Origin: Marchantia polymorpha subsp. ruderalis
Lineage: Eukaryota > Streptophyta > Marchantiopsida > Marchantiales > Marchantiaceae
NCBI GenBank assembly: GCA_037833965.1
Contig: AP031355.1
Coordinates: 17,571,501 to 17,635,500, forward strand
Direction of reading: 5' to 3'
DNA: 64,000 nucleotides
Translations under genes and position numbers: made by a program
Notes under the pieces: generated by a model
What the model saw: the letters and a program-made list of their open reading frames with translations, nothing else
What the model was told of the DNA's origin: nothing
Database searches by the model: none
Shown: positions 34,101-45,300 of the stretch, in pieces
Position numbering within the stretch: the stretch's first letter is position 1
Layout: every line of letters starts with the position of its first letter

Positions 34101-36611
34101 TCCATTGGAAAAACATAAAAAAAATCCCTCTAAACTATGTGTTGATTTTCCACTCTAGACCTTGGAATTATACGATGCCACCCTGAAATTCTGCGATTAC
34201 ATGCATTCTGCGATTATTTAATATTAATTTTTTTTCAATCACCAACTGAGAATCCAGTTGACCGGATAGTAAGTCGGTTGCAATGATGTGTAGCATCGTC
34301 ATCAGGACCACCACATTGCACCACATATGAGACAAATGAACTTAATAATATGAAGTGATACATTAGCATATTGATTTTATAATCTTCTTAAAGAGTAGTA
34401 AAATAGTTGAGCTTAAGTATATATGATGTTTTCAATTTCTATTTCTCTTTTCACTCAAAGGTTTCATTTTGTACTTTTTCCTTCATCTTATGTTTGGACA
34501 TTCAATGATTTGCAAGACAATGGATTCTGCATATTTCTGCTCCGCATCAAGTTTGGGAAAGAATAGAGCAGAAATAAGTAGTTAAATGACTTTAAAGACA
34601 AACTTGTGATTGTTTTCTTCTCAAACTTACAAAAAAACAACAAAATCTATCTGCTATAAAACACAATAAATATTTTAAACATGTTCTCTTATCTTACATC
34701 ACATAACATAGTTTTTTAATAATTTCATTAGTACAAAACTCGAAACATTTCTAAGCTTGAAAAGAATACTTTGTGCACATATTTATCCAAACATACACAA
34801 CTGTTTACATAAAGACAAAATATATATTATAAATTAGTGTAATTACAACATTAGCATAATATAACTTTCATTTTGTTCATAAAGACATTAGATTCATCAA
34901 TATTAGCATTTATTAAAACACATTCATTTTTGTGGATTCAAAGATTTCTGTTGTTGATGCTAGTAACTATTCAAAATTAGATCTTCATTGTTAATTTTAA
35001 GTATTACATTCACATCAATTTTTATTGTGAGATTTTTTCCTTGAATCCTATTTTATTGAAATTATTTTTAAAAAGTATAGTTTTAATGCACTCAGACCTT
35101 AAAATATTTAAAATTCTTGTACATTTCATAAAAAAATCTCATTTAAACTCAACTGAATTCATTGAATTCAATTAAAAAACATGAAACATGTCATTTTTAT
35201 GCAATTTAAGTCCAAAAATAATTTTGATTTTGAACTTGTTCAGTTAATCATGAATTTGACATTAAATTTTTTTATTTAATTTCAAATTATTCATATCAAG
35301 AAAGATATTTTGATCTTAAGACTTTCTTGATTTTGCACAAAAAAATTGATTTAAATCATATTTTTGAAACAAATTTGAAATTTTTTCATGCAGTTTAATG
35401 ATCATGCAATAAATAAATAAAAATTATCATGCTATATATAATATAATCATCAAAATAGAATTATAAAAGATATATTGAACTCTTTAATTTAAAACATAAC
35501 ATTAAAAATACATATATTAAGTAGTAACACGATGTTGGAATATTTTTATTTGTACCATTTATTGAAAAGTGATATGATTTTAAACGTAAAAATTAACTTT
35601 AATAACATTTCCATTCACTATCATTAGACTTTGTTCACTCTATGTACTTTAAGATGACAAGTTATTATATTTATTTGTTTCGGTTATTTACATATGCAAG
35701 AATTATATACCAATAGAATAGTGAATAAAATGCAATAATACTATATATGATTTGTTGCATATCTAATTAAGATTTGATAGTCATCCATGATGGATTAGAA
35801 AAACATGTTGTTGAAAATAGATAAAAAATGTTTTATGCATCATATAAATTACTGATATAACTAAATTGTTACTAGATTTTCATAAAAGTATATTTTTGAA
35901 TCTAGAATATTAGATTAACATTGTTAGATATATGATGCTTGTGACATAATTTGAAAAGATACAAATATTTCTTTGTTTTTATAATGTACACACATTTAGA
36001 TACTCAAATGAAATTTGTAGATTTTCCATGTAGTTTATCTTCTTGATTGTGGCAATGATAATATAATCTTAGTAGTCTTTGACAAATCAAAAAAATAATC
36101 ATTTTTACATTTGTTAGCTCAAATCTTGGGTAGAAGAAAGATCTACTCCATGTATTCATAAAGTTTTTGCAATAATTTCATCATTAAAAATAATTTCACC
36201 TTGATTGAAAATTGAAGATTTACATTATAATTTTTTATCTACACAAGAATTTGCAAAGTGGTTTCTTAACAATTCTTACTTGAAAGGAAATAACTCCAAA
36301 ATTCAACCCTTATGAGATGTTATTTGATTGCAAGAAGAGCATAGTAATCCTCATTTTTTTCTCTATTCATCACCAAACCTCTCTATTTATAGAAAGCATT
36401 TTGTATGTTCGGCATTATTATAAAATAAGGATTGTCATCAAAGCAAAATACGGAATATATATAGTTTAGTAAAAATCTATTATTTCAAAAAAAAAAACTT
36501 CTGAATTTGATGTAAATGTAATAAAGCAATCTTTCGGTAAAGTACGCATATTGACCCTAGATAGATTTTGTACTGAACACAAACAGGTATTTTTCACGGA
36601 CTGTCATGCTT
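31175..36611. other. AT-rich intergenic DNA
   Basis: 5.4 kb of mostly very AT-rich sequence, with no open frame over 60 codons between about 32.9 and 36.9 kb. One coding-like patch (33640-33849) is listed separately. Nothing else is recognised. Confidence 0.55.
33640..33849 (+). pseudogene. Coding-like fragment without a start codon
   Basis: A stop-free plus-strand reading ending at TAG 33847-33849 includes KSIYQLVMMVEELLDHDKSK, FAEKLKHLIAGYYFTYSLHV and PSWREIAMQVD. Base composition is much less AT-rich than the flanks. There is no upstream ATG in frame. I do not recognise the family. It looks like a detached exon or pseudogene scrap with protein-like composition. Confidence 0.4.
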
Positions 36612-36925
36612 AACTGTAGTCGTGTCTTTGGAGTGATACGCCGAAGAAGCTCACCACGCTCGTAAGAGTAGAGGTTCGAGAGTAAAGTAACAAATTGTAG
36701 TTGTGTCTTTGGAAGTATACACCGAAGTGTCTCACCGCGTTTCTATCAGCAAAGATTTGAGATGAAAGTCACCAACTGTAGTTGTAGTTGTGTCTTTGGA
36801 GGTATTCGCCGAAGGAATTCACCGCGCTCGTAAGTAAGAGTAGAGGTTCAAGAGTAAAGTCACGAACTGAAGTTGTGTCTTTGGAGTGATACTCCTTAGG
36901 AACTCAACGCACTAGGACGAGATCA
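36612..36925. repeat. Four-unit tandem repeat, about 80-91 bp per unit
   Basis: Units start near 36612, 36692, 36773 and 36864. Each opens with AACTGTAGTTGTGTCTTTGG or a close variant. It continues with a GATACGCCGAAG-like block, TCACCGCGCTCGTAAG-like sequence and AGAGTAAAGTCAC. The last unit is partial. Units are diverged from one another. They lie just outside the mariner-like element. Confidence 0.8.
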
Positions 36926-37248
36926 ACATTTCTTAACTCCAAGCTTCTAATTCCGGCAAGCAACTGCCAACCGATTCTTGAAAATTGCCCATGAACCTAG
37001 GTTTTTTCGTAGCTAGGACTAACACAACACCATTTTCTGTTAACTTGTAAAAAAGTTTTGTAACGGGGTCAAAAACCCAAATACATTGTATTGGACGCTT
37101 CTTAATAGTCTTGATTCTTACTGTGTGCACTTGACAGATCCGTGTAAACCCTAAACTTGATAGTGTTTTTTTGGAAGAAAGTGTATAACTAAACGTGTGC
37201 GTACTTAACCAGGAGGTTACTGTACTACTTAAAGGTATGTAGATGTTA

Positions 37249-39001
37249 CTCCCTCCGTCCCAAAATTATTGTCCAATTCACGGTTTTTTTGCATTCCATT
37301 TTTATTGTCTTATTGTTATTACACTATGTTTAGACCATTTAGACGCTCTCAAACGCTGTTGTACAATGTCATTGAACAGGCAATGTTATCTAGGGTGAAG
37401 GCCCTATCGCGCCAGCTTCTCCTTGCCCATATGGGGAAGTTTGTAGTCGTTTACGCCGCCGCATTTTATGACTTCGACCAAGCACTGCTTTAGAGATAGG
37501 AACAAGTTTTTCAGCTTGTCGAGGCCCATTGCATTAAAGGAATTCACGACAACTTTGATAAGCTCATCAATATTGTTCGGAGCCTGCTGATGCTGAAGTG
37601 ATTGGATCGATCAGAAGAATCCGAGATCGAGAACGTTCATATCATGAATGTTCGGTGGCTGACAGATTAAACAGATTTGGAATTCGTCATTGTCTTCTTC
37701 TCGGATCAGATCTATGTTATCGGATTTCGGGTGAGGCTTGGCGTTGTCCTGCTGGACGAAGATTATAATGGGACCTGATTCGACGCTACGTGCTGGTCAC
37801 CTTGGCCACGATTCCCGAATTGACGGAAGACATGCTCAATCAAGAATCGCTTTGCGACTTCTTTGTTCACAGATTCAATCGGTTTCGTTTCAATTGTTCC
37901 GGCCGAACGATTCTTGGAGGAACTCTGCGCTGCCGCCTTGTAGTCCAATGGAAAAATCCTTATCTTTCCTATAAACCATTGGTTCTTGACGAGATCGAAA
38001 CGCGGTAACGCCATTGCGGCCATAAACATCACTTTCAAGACAAAACGCTTGCTCTTTTCCGTTCGATGTGGCACTTTGTCATCAGCGGCGAGATAGAATG
38101 TCTCACATTCCTCGGTCAAATTGAACCATTTCTCATCGATATGAACAAGATATCATTGGCGGTAGAAATGAGGATCGCCATCCGTGAGTGTAGATTCATC
38201 GATCTGATCAATAGCATATGCCAGCAGGGATGTCTTATTCGCATCGGTAAGATTCGGCTTCAGTGCATTCATATGACACTTGATAATCCACTCGGTGATG
38301 CGATTATGGAGCGTCGACTTTGATATTCTGATGGCGCAAGTTGCTGAGCAAATATTCTTTCGCAAACGTTTGTCGATCGCCTTGTACTTCTTCATGTCGA
38401 TAGAGACTTTTGAACGTCATTTCTTGCCAATGATTCGCGATGATACGTCGGCGAACACATTGCCACTAGCCAGCGACTCCCTATCACGAGTCCATACACG
38501 AATAATTGTACGCGCACTGATCCCAAATTCAGCCATTGCATTCTAGGCACCATACTGCAGCTTTCCATTGTCAGAGCGTCCCAACAGGAATTCATACACT
38601 GCTCGGCACTGTACATCGGTCAGATTCTTCTGCTTCTGAGTCACGGACTTCCCCTCACAAAACGCCTCAACGGCACCGCCTTGCATTCATCCAAAAGAGG
38701 TTCATTCGAGGGCGAACCTTGATCGACATTAAGTTGATAAACTCCACTAACGATACCTTGATCAGTGGACGCAGGAACGATAATTGTTTATCCACCGGTA
38801 CTTTGGCAAATGACACTCAATTACGATAGTGGTTTTGGCGCCAAAACTTTCGCTTGCAGAGGTCACCGAAGTTCAAAGTTTTGCGAACCTAAAAACACTT
38901 CAAATTTACATTTTCCCTTCGCAAAAAGCTAAAAAAAGATTATTTGAGCTTATTCCCGGTGTTTTAACAAAAATTGGACAATAATTTTGGGACGGAGGGA
39001 G
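37249..39001 (-). mobile_element. Mariner-like (Tc1/mariner) DNA transposon with perfect TIRs
   Basis: 1,753 bp flanked by TA on both sides (37247-37248 and 39002-39003). The two ends are identical inverted repeats of 30 bp starting CTCCCTCCGTCCCAAAATTA, the signature of plant mariner/Stowaway elements. The minus strand encodes a broken transposase. TA target duplications and intact ends indicate a complete insertion with decayed coding capacity. Confidence 0.93.
37330..38650 (-). pseudogene. Mariner-like transposase pseudogene
   Basis: Read on the minus strand. The N-terminal helix-turn-helix part includes RAVYEFLL and ISKSTLHNRI. The catalytic part includes HIDEKWF (first Asp at 38135-38137), FVQQDNAKPH (second Asp at 37746-37748) and PPNIHDMNVLDLGFF (third Asp at 37641-37643). 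All three acidic residues survive. A stop plus frame shift separates HFYRQ (38153) from HIDEKWF, and further stops occur, so no full protein is made. Longest clean block is 38119-37763. In this copy 34 residues separate the second and third Asp. Confidence 0.88.
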
Positions 39002-39003
39002 TA

Positions 39004-42000
39004 TTTTTTATCTATAAAGATAACTTTCCCCTTCCAGCTTTTGATGGTGGCAGTGTTTCAAAATGGAGAATCTCCCCTCTCGTTAGAGCTTTTGATATTC
39101 TCCAGTTTGACTTGATGGTTGATGCCAAGACGATGCGTGTAAAAATAGTTTTTCAAAGTGAGATACTCACATGTTCAAAATGTTGACGATTTTTAACTGA
39201 TACTTCACGGTAGAAACATACACAAAATCTACAAGAACAACAACGATTTCGGAAGATTGAGTATCACGAGATGCAATACAAAGACCATATTGTAAGAGAT
39301 GTTTTGACTGAAACGGCGTCTTCCGGTCTACGGCTTGCATGGACGGTTTGCATTGGAGCAATTTCAATTTTATATCAATTTTACATCAATTTTATATTGG
39401 AGCAAATGATCAAAATTGCAGTTAAATTAAATAACATTGCAGATGCAATTGCAGCCGAAACATCTATTTAAAAACCTTAAACTCTGTGTCTTATCTAGTA
39501 AGTAGTTAGTTAATAATTTTTGATAATCACTTTCTGGGTTAAGAAATTTTTAATATATATTTCTTAAACATGTTTCCGTATTTAGAGAAGCTTCTCATCA
39601 CCCATTAAACGTTTTATTACGTATTCCATAGATTCATTGGCTCCAAACAGCATTAGATCAACCAAATCAAGCTTTCATATATTCTCAACAATGTGATAGC
39701 GTCAGTGACATACAAAGACATGTGGACTTCCGAGCACTCCCATAATAAGCCAACAACACTTCTTCTCAATGACAGATCCCCTCTAGCAAGTTTCAAACTG
39801 ATGGTCAAATGTAACTATGCATCGAAGTATTTTGGAGCACTAATCGATCATTCGATGGTGGTCCTGCCATGTCACTAGAATCGCCTACAGTTCCATCCCC
39901 TTGGAAACTTCTGACTAATCTGTGACCTTATCCGATCTCAGCTATCCGCAGGCTGTTGTGTAGATGCCAAGCATCTCCAGTTTCAAGGTCCGATGGTTAA
40001 GTTACTGGCACATTTCACGTCGGGATGTCGAATCTTCAGAATTTGTCACCCAATATTGACTTTCCAAACCGTCCTGTAAGGTTTGTGACTTGACTACAAT
40101 CTCATGGCCTGCCCATAATGGGCTTACAGTCGCCTCGATTGTGCTAATCTGGTTTCGACATGTAGCCGTATCAAAAGGAATTTATCTTAGTGTACGACAT
40201 GCAAACTCGACCACCTACATCCGGGAAAGCTTCGGCCTTTTAATAGATGTCACAGGATTAAAGGAGAAATGTGTGTCTTTCTTGGGTCTTTCGGCAAATT
40301 GATGGTGCTGCCAAACATACAAGGTACACCCAATTCTGAATATCTTGAGGGGTGTGACTCAACCCTCCTCAAACACGCCAATGGTTTCAAAGTTTCTGTT
40401 CTCACTTTACTTCGAGAATCTCTAGGATGACAAGGCTCTTCTGATCTAGAAATACGGTTATACCAGGTAGTTGAGTATCCAGTCTATAAGAACCTTCCCA
40501 TGACCGGCATTCTTGGATCCTGAAGACAACAAACGATGCACCGTTGAGGTTAGCATTCTACGATCGAGTCTCATGCAATCTTCTTACTTCTCGTAACACT
40601 CAGCATACCTGGTGCATAACTCTTTATATGGTTCTTACAATGAGACCATAACCCTACGCTCAAACGTGTCTCCAGTCTTAACTCCAGCATCCCCTACAAA
40701 AGATTTGCTGATTTTGTTCCGTTCTCACACTGGACGACGCTACATCTTCGTGAAAATGCTTGTCGTCAATACGAACGTCTTCACTAGTTCTCTGAGGTTA
40801 TATGAATCTACTGCATCATTGATGTCCGCGTACACTGAGGCTCATTTGAGAACTTTCCCATCCCTATACATCTCCTAAACTCAGGATTCGATTTCCTCCA
40901 ATGTCCACAGTGGCCGACAATGACTCAATCCACTGAGTTCAGAGTATAACAGGGCAGGAAACCGAGAGATTCCAACAATCCAAGAGCTCACGTGCAGAAT
41001 CCAGACGTTCGTGCTCCGTTAAATTACTGAAAGAGAAATATCTCCGCGAGTAATGTTGGTTCAACTACAGCTGTACAATATTTTTGATAACAAACCCACC
41101 GAGAGCATAGGTGGAATTCCAAAAACCTGATGGAAACAAATTACACTCCAGCATAAGACTCCACCCAAGTCATTAACCAGAGAGTACTACCAAGACAGAT
41201 ACATGCTCTCCATTACTCAGAAGCCAAGCACGATCTAGGCGGGTAATCCAAGAAGATGCTCAGAACCAATCATTTTTTTCTACAACTACTCGCAGCTCGG
41301 ATACAAAGTCTTGAACTGCATGCCAGGAGGTGACATCACCCCAACATCAGGACGCCCAAGCTGCTTGACATGTTAGCTTTCACACAAAGTTGGAATCTTT
41401 GTCTGTTTAAATGAATTGCCTAAAGAACTGATCAGAATGGAAATCATACCACTATCCAATATTTGAACAATTGTCTGGGAAAGTTTGTCACATGATCCTA
41501 GATGTAACCTTTTGGCGTGCTTTGAATGCACCAGAATTAGTTACTCATGTCACGTTCTCCAGACCAATACTCGATTACTTGAAGACATACTGTTACAACA
41601 TACCAACCACTCCTTCCTAACAAAGCTAGTCAAGGACATAGTTGAGAGGCTCTTCTGAGTTTGCTGATCATCTTCGGCAAGATTGAGCTCCACAGACTGG
41701 GCTAGGCCACATTTTGAGGAGTTCCACTGTCGTAGTCCTCAGTGATGATTCTCGTACACCCCACATGTGATACATTCAAGCACGCTTGAAACCAACAGAG
41801 GCTCCATACATAAGAATGGAAACTCTAGAATGATTATTCACTCCATATACCTTCGTCGTAGGGTGGGTAAAAATGGGGGAATATGGGCGACAACACTCGA
41901 TACTAGTAAAGTGACTATACGGAGCCTGAGTGATAGTGATCTTCCACAGTTGCTACTAACCTCTTTCCTCCTCGTCCAAGGTTCGCACATGTTGCTTTGT

Positions 42001-42396
42001 CTTCGATCGACTCACCCTTTACAAGGGATTTTTTGTGAAAATGTACCTTCTAGTCCACCCCATTTCCAGAATGATGGATAGAACTCTGCCCTTACATGGG
42101 TGAAACATTCTCTCATGGAATCCACGTTGAGGATTCTCATGAACTACTGCAAAGAATGACCTCTGCTCGGCGTAGTCCATGCTCTCTTCAGCACGGGCAG
42201 CCGCTGGCAAGATACATATACCCCTGAGTAATTAAAAGTACTATCAATCCTGGAGCATATCACTGAGTCATTTGCTTGAAGACCATCGTCAATCTGCTCC
42301 ATGGTTCTCATCTTTGCATATCCGCAACTGCCCAACTCCTGTCATGCTTCCTTCATGAGGTCCAGATTTGACCCGTGAGAGTTTCGGAGGTATCAC
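39004..42396. other. Intergenic DNA, no recognised gene
   Basis: 3.4 kb between the mariner-like element and the stop codon of the LOTUS-repeat gene. Short open frames on both strands (for example 40090-40302 plus and 42335-42144 minus) have no domain. The right end should contain the LOTUS gene 3' UTR. Confidence 0.45.
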
Positions 42397-45300
42397 CTAC
42401 TTCACATGAATGCCCTTGCTGGGAAGAACCCACGCCTTCTTGGAGTCCTTGGAATTGGAGTCGTTATCGTAAGCAACAGTGACCCTCGGTTGCTTTTGAT
42501 CGACCTTAGGTTGTACGTCCGACCCTCCTGAACCTTCATCCTCCTCTTCTACCTCGTCATCTTCATAATCGTCGTCCTCGTCCATCCCATAATCTTCGTC
42601 GGAGTCTGTAAACTGCCATTCGTCCAAGTTGACGGCTGGACCCTTGCCGTGCACACGCAGTTGAGCATAAGCCTCTGCCACAGAATCGTCGTTCTCCTTG
42701 TCATCCTCTTCTTTTCTTACCCTCAAACCCTCGCTACTGCTACCAGGAACGTAGACTCTCTCATCGTCTCCTCTCCTTAGTTCTTCGCTACTACCGCCAA
42801 GAACATAGACTCTCTCATGATCCGCTTCCCATTCGTCTCTGTTCTCAGAAATATACACTCTCTTATCTTCTTCATTATCCTCACTTTCTGACTCTCCGTT
42901 ACCCTCAATATCTCCATTGTACTCTTCGTCTTCCGTTTTCACCCTGTCTTCACAAACGGCAGTATCGGCATCGGTGAGCTTTTCAGACTCTTCTATTCTC
43001 TCGTCCCTAAAGTTGAGAGAAATCATATCACCTTCCACTTCAACAAAGCTTTCCCCCGCTGTCACATCAGTAACAACCGTTTCTGCACGAGTTTCACACT
43101 GCGCTTGTTCCTCTACCACCGCGGCTTTCTCAGCTATTTCCTCAGGAATGTCAATCTTCAGCACTGTCTCCTCCATTTCAGGTTGGATGACAATGGTATC
43201 CTGGGCAGGGACCTCCTCCATCGTTTCACTAGAACTTCGTTTAATTTCCAGATCAACTAGATGCGGGACCGCTGGCTCGTTGAAGGCTCCATGCTTCTCT
43301 GCATCCGTAACTGGCTTCTCAGCAATATCATTAGTCGATCCTTCATCAGACTCGGAATCTGACTGATGATCTTCCTCGCTAGATTTATCTTCCTTGAGTG
43401 CGGCTTTCTCGACGAACTCTTTGTACAAGGCTGCTACCCTGTCTGGCACAGACTGGGTATCTCCTCGCAAAGGATCATACTGAATCATAAGCTCTGGTAT
43501 GCCCAAGAGGGTTGCATCCTGATGAACAGGATCTTGCACCTCGCCCGCCCAGGCGTAAACTTCACAATGAGGGAACCGTTTTTCCAACAGATCACTCATG
43601 TCCCTAAGGAGGGACGAGACGGGAAACAGAGGCTTGCATTTTGATGCTTCGTACCCATGGCTTAGAAGAGTAGCAGCAAGAGACATTCCTGCAAAGTCCG
43701 CGAACCATCCTTCAAGGAGATTAGCCCAAACACCACCCGGGTTCTTGAGCAAAGCCCAGAACAGAACCTGTCTCAATCCCGCTCTCGTTGCAGAGAGGAT
43801 TCGCATGTTCTTCGGTGTTTTGGAAAGCCGCGCGTATCTCTCTGTCAATGACTCCTTACACACGATATCTGGCATATCGCGTAAGAGCTTTTTTACTTTT
43901 GTTCTTGAACCTAGCTCCTGTCCAGCTCGATCCTTGTAGATCTTGTTCAGCTCACTCCAAGCCACTCCTTTCTCGATGTATTCCGGAGAGGCGAGTATGA
44001 GTCGAATTTCATGCTTGAATCTTAGGTTATCAGGAGTGGGTGTATGTGCGTCCCGAAGACCTCCATTCTCGAAGCACTCTACGCGTGCTCGTACAAGACC
44101 CACCGTGATCGGTACTTGGTCCACGATCAAGGATTCCGCATCCCCCTGCTTTGAGCCGTTATCTGAACCGTCATCTGCACCACCATCCTCTTCATCTACA
44201 GCTAGCATCATCAGGTTCACGAAGAGCTCATCAAAACTGCCGAGGTCCGTCTCCTCCATCTTACAATCTACTAAGTCAAGCAAAGGGTACTTCTCACTTA
44301 TGAGTTTAATGACCAAAGAGCCATCCTCGTTTGATCCCAGACGAACGAAATCCATCATATCATCCAGAAGAAGCCGAATCTCCTCAAAGTCAGCCAACTG
44401 AAACTTCGAGATCAGAAATCTCTCCAACTTTCCCGGTTCAGAGCAGCTGTACCCGTTGTTCTGGAGTACCTCCCAAAGCTTTCCATCTTGGGACTCCTGA
44501 AGGCGATGGACAAAATCACTTGGCTCCAGCCCATCTGGGTATACCTTTGACAACACGTGATAGACAGCAGACCGAAGACCCGTTCGAACAGTGTTCAAAA
44601 TCCTCTTGTTTGCTTCAAGGGGGACGAGGAACACCCAGTCAGGCCTCGGCTCTTGGAACAAGAATATGTCGTGCCACGAACGGGCAAGCTCCAGAACCGA
44701 ACTGAATCCTAGCAACTGCAAATCTATACTGGCCTTGAATGTAGCTTCATAAAGCTCACAGAGATGGCTCACTTCTACGCCGTGTCCGGAATTGTGAAAA
44801 GCCAGCAGAATTCGTATGCGAAGTCTAGCTTGCAAAATTTCATCCTCCAGCGAATGAGCTGGCCCAGGGGTCACATCGTATCTTCTGATTTCATTCTTCA
44901 GACCACGCATGGTAAGATTACTTCCCACCTTTTGTTTCTTTGACAACTTCAGCTTGTCTGGTGTCAATTCCAACTGAGGTTCGATAACAATTGGTGCGTT
45001 TGTTAATTCTGCAAGAGGAACGCATGAAACAAGTCAGCGACCAGCAAAGTGTACATCACACTGGAAGCTCCCTCACAGTAGCATGCATTTATGCCACTAG
45101 CTTTATACTCGTTTATAACTTTACGGCTAAAACTGCAAACTGCAAAACTGGAAGGCTGAAGACGACATCATAAACTAGTGCGCTTAGTAAATATCTCTGA
45201 CTTCTTGATCATTAGATATAAACAGAACTAAGGATGACTGGAAATGCTTCCAGGATTTAAGACTCCTTACTCAAATCAAAAGCATGCTTGACATAAACCG

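Noticed and set aside
36612-36925. CRISPR-like array
   Set aside because: Units are diverged and 80-91 bp long with no constant repeat plus unique spacer pattern, and the genome is eukaryotic.
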